This document shows, one piece after another, positions 1 to 8,900 of a stretch of DNA of 64,000 nucleotides. The position numbers and the translations under genes were made by a program. Position 1 is the stretch's first letter. Each line of letters begins with the position of its first letter. This stretch comes from Silurus meridionalis (Eukaryota; Chordata; Actinopteri; Siluriformes; Siluridae): positions 20,734,000 to 20,797,999 of the forward strand of contig NC_060890.1 of the NCBI RefSeq assembly GCF_014805685.1, written 5' to 3'. The notes under the pieces were generated by a model. It worked only from the letters and a program-made list of their open reading frames with translations, ran no database searches and was not told the origin of the DNA.

Positions 1-341
1 CTTCCTCCCCTATAATAAATTATTAAGAGTTCCTCCTGTTACACATCTCCAAAAACAATGTCTTCATTATCTTAAACTAGTAACGTTGAATGAACGCGCA
101 TATCACGTTGTTGAAAAATAAATAAATACGCGGATTGCTTTGTTTCTGTGGAAATAATGATATTTTGTTGCATTGATGTTCTTGGATGTAAAAGAGTTCA
201 TACTGGTTTGGAATGAAATCGTTTTGAAAACACTAAATTGACATAAGCATCGTTTAAGGAAGCCAAGATTCATTTAGCTGAATTATTATTATTATTATTA
301 TTTATTCTGAAATGTGTCTTTGAAACAATTAAAAGATCTGA

Positions 342-390
<49 letters not shown>

Positions 391-408
391 ATTAATATTA
401 TTATGATG

Positions 409-461
<53 letters not shown>

Positions 462-625
462 GTGAAAATATTAAATTAACTGTGCTGTGTAAGAACAGCT
501 TAATTTTAATAGAAATCAATATGTGATATTTCAGTCCAGCCTCCATAGAAGGCTTTAGATTTTTAATATATTTATAAATAAATTGCTATTATTAGGTCTT
601 AGGAAATGAAAGGTGGGAAACTTAC
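1..625 (-). other. pax2: pax2 intron 1, 5' part (partial)
   Basis: The splice donor GTAAGT (minus strand, 625-620) begins this intron, which continues out of the window to the left. In vertebrate Pax2 the next exon starts the paired domain; it is not present here. The visible 620 bases are AT-rich and hold an interrupted ATT repeat and no recognisable exon. The minus-strand open frame at 298-546 is only the poly-Asn translation of that repeat. Confidence 0.8.
282..460. repeat. interrupted (ATT)n microsatellite
   Basis: Two ATT runs are seen, a short one at 282-301 and a long one at 343-460, the latter broken by an AATATT/ATGATGG segment near 388-413. It lies inside pax2 intron 1, about 160 bases from the donor site. 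Confidence 0.95.
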
Positions 626-668
626 GGTGCATGGCGGAGAAGGGGTCTGCTTTGCAGTGAATATCCAT
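626..668 (-). CDS. pax2: Pax2 transcription factor, first coding exon
   Basis: On the minus strand, ATG at 668-666 opens a 14-codon exon reading MDIHCKADPFSAMH. One extra base (C626) follows, then GTAAGT at 625-620, a consensus 5' splice site in phase 1. This is the characteristic N-terminus of vertebrate Pax2. Pax5 and Pax8 begin with different residues, so paralogue confusion inside the Pax2/5/8 group is unlikely. Pax2 is a nuclear DNA-binding protein with a paired domain, octapeptide and partial homeodomain, needed for midbrain-hindbrain boundary, optic stalk, otic and pronephric development. None of those domains is in the window because they are encoded by later exons to the left. The exon is too short for an ORF search; it was found from the protein motif next to a donor site. 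Teleosts have pax2a and pax2b, and 14 residues cannot tell them apart. Confidence 0.93.
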
Positions 669-1268
669 TGGATAGCAAAGAAAAGACAGGTAATCAACTG
701 AAGTCGCCGTCTCGCTTTCCTTCTGTGGATCAAAATCTAAATAAAAAAAATAAAAAAATAACAGAAAGAAGCAAAAGACGCAGGTGTGATGTCAAAAAAA
801 GACGAGTGCGATTCCTTCGAGTTCCGAACAGAAAACTTCAGGGTGGGTGGGATGGTGGTGGGGGAAGTTCCCTCTTGAGAAACTGTCCGCTCAGCGAAAA
901 AGAAAAAAAGGGATGGAGGAGATGTCAGGTGTCAAGCATGACCCAGGCTTGTTTTGGTAAACTGACACCGACAACCAAAAACCGGAGCGGGTGTTTGCAG
1001 AAGCAGGAGTGTTTTAGCGCGCGTGCACGGAGACCCTGAGCACCACGGACGGTCCCATGAATCCTAGTCGTGTCCTAAATCCCGGGTGGGCTCGCTACCT
1101 CGGATAAAGGGAACAAGATGCGAAAGGCTTTACAAAGAATGGTTTCCTCGGTCACCTTTTTTTTTCACCACGGACTAACGGGATGCGCGTGGACTAGAGA
1201 TGCGTGGGCCGGGACTGGAGCCCCGGGCCGGTAGTGTCGGTGTCTAAAAGCTGCAGATCCCTTCTTTG

Positions 1269-1276
1269 CTTATATG
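1269..1276 (-). promoter_or_regulatory. TATA-like box, possible pax2 core promoter
   Basis: The minus strand reads CATATAAG, about 600 bases upstream of the pax2 ATG and just upstream of the most GC-rich part of the leader. Its position suits a TATA element, but a single six-base match in AT-rich DNA is weak evidence. Confidence 0.3.
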
Positions 1277-1407
1277 GATGACTTCTCAGACAAAGGCAGC
1301 AGATTCCAACACTTTGTGATTCGCCAACGTAAAAAGCGAGCGGCTAAAATGAGGAGGTCCATCCGCCTGTCACTCCAAAAAGGGGGAGGGAGATGCGCCG
1401 GGACTCT

Positions 1408-1489
1408 CAGATCAGATCTGCTCTGCTCTGATCTGCTCTGATCTGCTCTGCTCTGCTCTGCTCTGATCTGATCTGATCTGATCTGATCT
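1408..1489. repeat. (TCTGM)n pentanucleotide tract
   Basis: About sixteen units alternate between ATCTG, CTCTG and ATCAG. It contains repeated GATC/AGATCT and lies at the upstream edge of the pax2 promoter region. Its minus-strand translation gives a meaningless DQIRSDQ-type repeat. Confidence 0.9.
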
Positions 1490-1525
1490 AGAACCATGAG
1501 TTCAGTGCGAATTTAAGAAGAGCTA

Positions 1526-1528
1526 TAT

Positions 1529-1583
<55 letters not shown>

Positions 1584-1597
1584 TTCATTCATTTATT
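1526..1597. repeat. (ATTT)n microsatellite
   Basis: About 17 ATTT/TTTA units are seen, decaying into TTCATTCATTTATT at the right end. Confidence 0.95.
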
Positions 1598-1807
1598 TTG
1601 TGCAGTGGAATTCTTTAAATACTTCTTTCTGCTATTTTTGTAAAACGAATTAATAATGAATTTACTTTTTTAAACATGATTTAAATGAAATTCTAATAAT
1701 TCATTCTTTAAATATGACGTATTAACTGTAAAAAAAAAAAAAAGATGCAGATGTTGATGCGCGTGAAATTGCTTAATTGAATTTGGCAACGTGATTGTTT
1801 TTTATAA
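1598..1807. other. AT-rich spacer, nothing recognised
   Basis: Low-complexity AT-rich DNA with a poly-A run near 1730-1744. A partial Pax-type core, GCGCGTGAAATTG, lies near 1759-1771 but is too degenerate to call. Confidence 0.6.
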
Positions 1808-1986
1808 TCATCTTCTTCTTCTTCTTCTTCTTCTTCTTTTCTTCTTCTTCTTCTTCTTCTTCTTCTTCTTCTTCTTCTTCTTCTTCTTCTTCTTTTTCAA
1901 TGCCTCATCATCATCTTATTATACTTCTCCAGTGCCACATCATTATGATTATCGTCATCTTCTTCCTCCTCTTATTATCATCATCA

Positions 1987-2030
<44 letters not shown>

Positions 2031-2252
2031 TTATTATTATTATTATTATTAATATTATTATTATTATTATTATTCAGTGCCACATCATCATCTTCATTAT
2101 GATCATGATCATGATCATGATCATCATCATCATCATCATCATCATCACCATCATCTTATTAATATTCTTATTTCAATGCAACATCTTCTTCTTCTTCTTC
2201 TTCTTCCTCTTCCTCTTCTTCCTCTTCCTCTTATTATTATTAATATTATTAT

Positions 2253-2284
<32 letters not shown>

Positions 2285-2372
2285 TTTTCAGTGCCACATC
2301 ATCGACTTCATCATCTTCATCGTCATCATCATCATCTTCATCTTCATCTTCATCATCATCTTCTTCTTTTTT
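1808..2372. repeat. 565-bp compound trinucleotide repeat (TTC, ATT, CAT)
   Basis: A continuous mosaic of (TTC)n, (TCA)n, (ATT)n and (CAT)n blocks, with a GATCAT sub-array at about 2100-2124. The phrase CAGTGCCACATCAT recurs near 1930, 2076 and 2288, so the block grew partly by duplication of larger units. Long open frames here (poly-Ser, Ile, Leu, His) are repeat translations. Confidence 0.95.
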
Positions 2373-2430
2373 TTGTCCATAATGCCAAATATTTAAATAG
2401 ATTTCTGACTTTAATAGGCTTCTCTAAACC

Positions 2431-2471
2431 CATTTATTCATTCATTCATTCATTTATTCATTCATTCATTT
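2431..2471. repeat. (TTCA)n microsatellite
   Basis: About ten TTCA/TTTA units follow the trinucleotide block after a 60-bp spacer. Confidence 0.9.
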
Positions 2472-2527
2472 TAGACTAGTTTTCATTTTGCGCTTCTTTG
2501 TGGCACACAGCAAGCCGCACTCATTTC

Positions 2528-2543
2528 ACTGTAGATGGCGCTC
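2528..2543 (+). promoter_or_regulatory. CTCF-like motif
   Basis: The sequence CTGTAGATGGCGCT fits the vertebrate CTCF core NCANNAGRNGGCRSY at all but one fixed position. It lies about 1.9 kb upstream of the pax2 start codon in a short non-repetitive island (2475-2700). Function is inferred from the motif only. Confidence 0.35.
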
Positions 2544-2840
2544 TGTGGTTTTCATGCTGCTGAGAAAAAAAGGACAAAAACTTCCATTGAGGTGCACAAA
2601 TAATCCATAGGTTATTGACATTACTGATGTGCATCTCTTTAGGAGAATAGTAGACGAAGAATCCTTTCAGATGCGATTGTTGAAAACATTTTGATGAAAT
2701 AAATGATGATGATGATGAAAATTGTTGATGATAATAATGTTTTCCACAATAAAAAATCTTTCACCATCATAAACCTGAAGCCACTGATCTTAGAGGTATC
2801 ACAGATAATCTGGCCTAGAAAAAATTATAGTTTTAAAGTT

Positions 2841-2886
2841 TATGTATGTATGTATGTATTTATTTATTTATTTATTTATTTATTTG
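2841..2886. repeat. (TATG)n(TTTA)n microsatellite
   Basis: A compound tetranucleotide run of about five TATG and six TTTA units. Confidence 0.9.
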
Positions 2887-3059
2887 TAAAAGGTGTCAGA
2901 GAACCCTTTTTTTTCTTTTTTTTCTCTTATATTAACAATCATTAACAGTGTTGGGTTAATTTATTAATAGGATTTCCAACAATATGCTGCGAAATCAGCA
3001 TGAATAGTGCGATATTGTTATTTATATGTAAAACAATTGAAAGTCATTTCACCTCAAAA

Positions 3060-3600
3060 GCGGTGTCCAGAGAACGAGGGATCGAGTACACTCAGGACTC
3101 GGGTGGGTTTTTTTTTTTTTTCCCAGAGATCTCTCAGGGCTAAAGGGGTGGAGGTGCAGGCCTTCTAGTTAGGTTAGGGGATGATTTTTCTTGCTCGCAC
3201 CGCTTTTAGAGGCGTTTTCTGCTACAATATGTAGCACTACGGGCTGCAATTTCACCCTCTGCTGCACACTTACCCCACAGCTACATTTTTTTCCACTGAG
3301 AACCCCCTCCTCCTCTGCTGTCTTTCCCCACTTGCCCTTGCGCACTACTCGTTTTTTCTCCTCTTTCCGTACTAAAATGAAGTGTCGCTGTTTTTGTGCA
3401 AAGAAAATCTCGATCGGATTGTAAACAGATACAGTGAATCAACGCTTTGTTTAGTCCGGTCAGCGTGCACGAGGCGGCGCGTGAACCCCGCGCCGTGCCG
3501 TTTAACCCCGTTATTAGGCAATTACACCGGCACCGTGTCCTCTCAAAGCACCGCTTATAACAGCACACTCTCAGAGCATGGTCCCAGATGAGTATAGTGT
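3060..3600. promoter_or_regulatory. CpG-rich patch upstream of pax2
   Basis: This unique segment, about 2.4-2.9 kb upstream of the pax2 ATG, is CpG-richer than its surroundings, most clearly at 3455-3530 (GGCGGCGCGTGAACCCCGCG). GGCGCGTGAACC resembles the GCGTGACC core bound by Pax2/5/8 proteins with one inserted base. It may be a proximal enhancer or an alternative promoter. No open frame here matches a known protein. Confidence 0.4.
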
Positions 3601-4338
3601 TGGATCTCAATGTGATTTCCACGCAGTAGCATCAAATATCTTTGTTTTTTTGTTTTGTTTTTTACTGATTGCAAAATTTCTTGACCTGCAAAAAAAGAAA
3701 GAAAAATTGCAATTATTTTTTCAAAAAATGTGACTGAAATGGAAGAGCAGAATAAAGCAGGGCGAAAAAGAACAGCTAAAATGTAATGTGCATGATGTAA
3801 AACGTGAGAACTAATTTCATAAAGGCCTCGCAGACTGACAGCAAGTGATCCATCTTCAGTCGCGCGCTGCCTCTTTTTCCTCTCAGACGCTTTCCCAGGA
3901 GGAATTGGAAGAAAGGAAAAAAAAACAAAAAAACAAGAGAACTCTGAGCACCACATGGGTACAGCATCCGACTATACAGAATTTTCCACCTCCTAGCAGA
4001 TGAAATGCTTCTCTTGTCAGACTCATCATGCACATGGAGAAAAAGTTTGATTTTAGGAATAAGGATGTTCTTCAGGTTCTACCCTCTGCCTCCCTAATAT
4101 GTGATATACGGAGAAAAAACACTCTACTAATACAACATTACTAAATATCTGTATCCAAAGAGTAACTCTGGAAGCTGTAGTAGCCATTTGTGATGTACAA
4201 TTTGGTTGTAGTCAAATTATACGTTTTTTTTACACGTGTTTCCAAAAGCGTCAAAGAAGTTTCTATGCACGTATTTATGAATGTAAAAAATTGTCTGCAC
4301 CAGTATGCTGTACCTCGGTCACATTGCCTTTTGTAGAT
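3601..4338. other. unique flank, no gene recognised
   Basis: Mostly AT-rich unique sequence. The overlapping minus-strand frames between 3555 and 4033 have no recognisable domain and are taken as chance frames. An alpha-helical, aromatic-rich translation around the TTTTT runs explains their length. Confidence 0.5.
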
Positions 4339-4342
4339 ATAA

Positions 4343-4399
<57 letters not shown>
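4339..4399. repeat. (AAAT)n microsatellite
   Basis: Fifteen perfect AAAT/TAAA units. Confidence 0.95.
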
Positions 4400-4403
<4 letters not shown>

Positions 4404-4503
4404 CAGTCGTGAACGTGGCTCAGTCTGTCTCTTATTTTATTACTGATATTTGTATTTGTTTTTCCCTCCAACCTTCATCCATTGCATTTTGTGTGTTTTC
4501 TTT

Positions 4504-4530
4504 TGTTGTTGTTGTTGTTGTTTGTTTTTT
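4504..4530. repeat. short (TTG)n tract
   Basis: Six or seven TTG units end in a T run. Confidence 0.8.
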
Positions 4531-4702
4531 TTAGACTGCAAATTAGCACAACAGCGTTGCACCAAATCAGTGGTGTAAAAGTGATTACATTTAAAATGTT
4601 TAATGTGATGGTTTTACAAATGTAGGAAAATCTAATGTATTTCATTGATGATAATGCACTGTTGTTGAAATATAGAGGAGTTCTGACAACACAAATAGCG
4701 AC

Positions 4703-4703
<1 letters not shown>

Positions 4704-4749
<46 letters not shown>

Positions 4750-4750
4750 T

Positions 4751-4842
<92 letters not shown>

Positions 4843-4849
4843 TGTAATC

Positions 4850-4897
<48 letters not shown>

Positions 4898-4900
4898 GTA
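4704..4900. repeat. (AAT)n microsatellite, about 197 bp
   Basis: A near-perfect AAT array is interrupted twice by TTGTAAT (near 4748 and 4842) and once by CATAAT. The minus-strand poly-Ile frame is a translation artefact. Confidence 0.95.
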
Positions 4901-5070
4901 TTATAACATGAATACCTATTTCCTATTCAAAATAAGCAAAACATATGTTGGTAATTAGCCTAAAAATACGTATCATATAAAAGTACTCCCTCGTTATTTA
5001 AGTTTTTTTGTGCGCCTAATAAATCCATAGCTGTAGCTTGTTGATACAGAATAAATAGTCTGTCTGAGGA

Positions 5071-5072
<2 letters not shown>

Positions 5073-5136
<64 letters not shown>
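5073..5136. repeat. (GT)n microsatellite
   Basis: About 32 GT units, uninterrupted. Confidence 0.95.
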
Positions 5137-5139
<3 letters not shown>

Positions 5140-5760
5140 GAGAAGAAAAGCGTGTGGATGAGAAGAGTGTGAAATGGTTGGAGGGCTGAACAGATGGAGA
5201 GTTTCCCTTCCGCCCTGCGCGAGCTTTTCATTTCGACATCATTAATTAGATCATTACAACTGCTTCCCATTGATCTTACCATTAAGAACCCAAATTAAAA
5301 GGTGAATCGGTTTACTTATTTATTTATTTATATAGAAGTGTAATAATTAGCACAGGGGTTGAAAACCAGCGTTCACTTAATACCAGTGCTCGGTTTTTGT
5401 ACAAGGCATATCTTAAAGGCTATTCATGTTTGTAGGAGGCAGTGCTGTGCGTTTTTACATTTGGGTTATATGTGTATTTTACAGACCTTAAATAAATGAT
5501 ACTGTCACACTGCGTCTTTCTGTACATATATTGATTTTTTTTCAATTTTGATCAGTACCTGATACTCAGTGTTTAAGTGTTACACCTCCAGCGCTCATTC
5601 TTCACATAATAAAATTAATACTGCAGAAATCTTCTTCTTTCAGTAGAGTCGTAAAACTAAACATCCCAAAAACGTAAATTAGGATAAGTATCTGAACGAG
5701 CATGTTTCACATGAGAGCTGACAGCTGGAACTGAATTGTGGGCTGATGTGCTAGCACCTT

Positions 5761-5762
<2 letters not shown>
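5137..5762. other. unique flank, nothing recognised
   Basis: Unique AT-rich sequence with TTCATTTCGACATCATTAATTAGATCATTACAAC-type ATTA-rich content near 5228-5260. No exon or repeat family is recognised. Confidence 0.5.

Positions 5763-5821
<59 letters not shown>
5763..5821. repeat. (CA)n microsatellite
   Basis: About 29 uninterrupted CA units. Confidence 0.95.
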
Positions 5822-5823
<2 letters not shown>

Positions 5824-5893
5824 GGCAGAGGGAGAAAGAGAGTGAGCGAGATAATGAGGATAATAATAAATATTTGCCAGAGATAACAGCTTG

Positions 5894-5966
5894 CAATAAT
5901 AATAATAATAATAATATATTATATAAATATATATATTTATATAATAATATTATTATTATTATATAA
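5894..5966. repeat. AT-only imperfect palindrome
   Basis: An AATAAT run, a central ATATAAATATATATATTTATAT core and a facing ATTATTATT run form an inverted repeat of roughly 57-70 bases, able to fold as a hairpin or cruciform. Confidence 0.8.
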
Positions 5967-8900
5967 TTTTACTGTTAATGTTATTTGTGTTGTGTCCATG
6001 AGAATAACTTTAAAATAATAACATTTTATGAGAAAAATGTAATCCCTATCAAAACATATGAAATAAAATAGATTTATTTTGGTAATCATAATTGGCGTTA
6101 TACCTTTGCCCCCACAACCAAGTTTTCTACCAGCTTTAATGAATTGCTTTTATGATTGCTTTGATGCCTATATCTCTCTAGGCCTGACTTGTATTATGAA
6201 AAAGACACTAAATCAAACCAGCTTTGTTGCTTTTCTTTGTTGCATGTTTAAATACATATTTCATTCTGCATTTCCCATTCACACAGCATCCTAATTTCAT
6301 TTACACATTATACAAAAAGGTAACGGAATCTAATTTAATAGAGCAAAGTGAAACTAAAAAGGCTGCGCAGTTTGTTTACCGTTTTGTTTTTCTGAATGTT
6401 TTATAATCTTTTGGAGTTCTGGATCATACACAGGTTTTGCATTAAGTTCAAAGCTGTGTCCATGTATATGTATGTGAGTCTATGAGTGTGTCAGCATGTG
6501 GCCTGAAATAAACTTGTGCCTGGACAGGAAACAGCTTTCCTTCATATTGCTGCAATATGGGAATCGGGCCTCCTGTTCCTATCCATATTTGAATGTACAG
6601 CTTCCTTGCTGTGTTTTGCCCTCCGGTATATTAGACCACCTCAGTTTGCCTATAGTTATGCTAATTGACCAATCATAAATCAGCTTTTGAGTCTCGATCT
6701 CTTGTTCATGAGATCCCTCCTGGCTATGGGCTGTCTATAATGAGTATGGGTAAGCATGTAATGAGCTTTGCACCAATATGAGTGAACACTGATGATAATG
6801 TGTGGAAGGGCCCTGGGTTTCCTGTGTGGGATGGTTTTGTTGGTGTATGTCTGTATTTGATTGGTGGATTTGTCAAAGGGGATACACAGACTTTGTGAAA
6901 GACCTATAGAAATGTAAGAGAGGAGAATGCTGAAATATTATATAGCTATAAAGCAGTCATCTTAGAGTGGCTTATGAGTGCTGTTAGATAATGTTCGCTG
7001 TCACTGTAATGATCACTGAAATGGTAGCCTTTACCTCTGAGAAAATATTGTAGACCTTAGCTATTTCTTTCTCTCGCTCACTCACTCTCTCGTGCACTCT
7101 TTCTTTCGCTAAAATCTAAATTGTGATATGGGGTCTCAAGTCCTAAACATAGTATTCTCTTTCTACACATTTTTCGTCTCCTTTCTTTTTTCTTCTTCTT
7201 CTTCTTTTTCTACTTATTTTATTACCTTCAGAGCCACTGGACATGTAATCATAGTTATTTTTCACAGACAGTTTGTTTTATTGACATTCATATTTCAATT
7301 TTTAAATACATTTTCATAAAAAGATTGGTCATGAGAAAATCCAACATCTTTACATGGTGTCCAGTTTGTATCTGAGTACCAGGTTTTGATGTTTAACTGA
7401 GCAATGGTTTAATTACCAAATGATTATGATGTCATATGGTGCTATCATCATACAGACCAGTCACTAAAAATACAATAAAAGATGCAGATGGAGAGACAAA
7501 GAGGGTAATAAAGAGTTGAAATTCTAAGAAAATTGTGGGCAATTATTAATTGCTGAATTGAGGAAGGAACTTGCGTGCTCATTTTAAGATTGCAACATAA
7601 TATGACTATGAATATTTATAAAAGTTTAATAAATGAATGAATTTTTGTAAATCAAAGTTTGTGTTTGTCACTGCAAAGACAGATGAAAATCTGTACTTTA
7701 GATTAATTATAATCCGAAAGAATTGCCATGCTTTTGTTTCACTAAACAAACATATACATAATTTACAAGTGTCTCTCTGTCTCAGTGATCAAAAAAATTC
7801 AATGAGTCTGTGTACACATGTAGATCTGGCCACACGCAGACACTGGATTCATAGCATTCAGCTGTTTTACAAATCAGTGTACAACATGTTTGGATATTAC
7901 TGGTTTCATAACGATTTTTAAAGTTCTAAGAAAGGAAACATCCCCACTTCTGATCTTAATCTTGAATCTTCATGCATTTGTCCATAAAATTTCTGTTGTG
8001 TAAATTGTTCTGATGTGTGTGTCCTGTGATAAAGTATGTGAGACCTGTGATTATGATGCTAATCTGCTGTAGCTAATAACTAGCTTGATCTGCCTATAGA
8101 CCTTTAGAGAATCTGCTTTAACATGTCCAGTCCAGGTGTGATCACCTGTTGCTTAACATCTGCCTTGGTGCCAGGTGCATTACAGGTGAATTTGTCTGAA
8201 TCATAACTACAGTACAGCAGATACACTGGGGAAGCAGTGTGGGTGAAAAACTCAGAGCTCATATTATTTAACATCAATTTATCAGAAAAGTCTAAATATT
8301 ACTTTTTCTACTGATCTTTAAATTTTATATCTATAGACATTTTTGCTTATGGACATATGAAATACGGCAGCAACGTTGTAGCCATATGAAATTCGTATAA
8401 TTTTCTATAAGATGTATATTTGTATAAAAGCACAAAACAATCAAAACCAACATAAAAAAAAACTTTAACACAGACGTTATATTAAAGGTTCAGTTTGCAA
8501 TTCTTTCTTCGCCTTCTACTTCCTGTAAAGTGAATTGCAATTGCAATGAACACACCAACAGGGCTTCCAGTTCCCTGAAAACTAATTCTCAGACCATAAA
8601 AATGTAATCAGTAGCCTGAAACAAAGACCCAACCCCCATCCAAATGCATGACTATACAGATTTAATATATCCAAAAGATTCTAATGTGTCTAGAAACTAC
8701 AATCTGCATACTATGTATTTCACGTACTATAAATATAGCTGCTAATTGGTTGCACAACAAGTTATGGTCCTGAATATTTCAAAAATTTTAAATCCTTCAA
8801 TATAATTTCCAAAAACTTAATTGATGTAAAGGTCAATTGGGAAGATTTCTTAAACACTTTCAGAGTTGTTAAACCTAGCACTTGGTCATTGAGAATCATT

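Larger units (their letters stand above)
669..1500 (-). promoter_or_regulatory. pax2: pax2 5' UTR and core promoter region
   Basis: Directly upstream of the pax2 start codon the DNA becomes GC- and CpG-richer than the flank, notably 1000-1260 and 1320-1410, with runs such as CCCGGGCCGG near 1222. Such a CpG-rich start region fits a developmental gene promoter. The start-codon context on the minus strand is ATCCA-ATG-G. A TATA-like CATATAAG on the minus strand lies at 1276-1269; if used, transcription would start near 1240 and the 5' UTR would be about 570 nt. The transcription start is inferred, not seen. The plus-strand open frame at 668-1039 is opposite this UTR and is not considered real. 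Confidence 0.6.

Noticed and set aside
668..1039. Plus-strand 123-codon frame opposite the pax2 leader
   Set aside because: It is antisense to the pax2 5' UTR, has no recognisable domain, and its start overlaps the pax2 start codon on the other strand.
1791..2479. Several long frames of Phe, Leu, Ile, Ser or His
   Set aside because: They are translations of the compound trinucleotide repeat.
3281..4033. Overlapping minus-strand frames of 85-133 codons
   Set aside because: No domain, no splice context I can trust, and a frame shift would be needed to join them; better explained by low stop density in a GC-richer patch.
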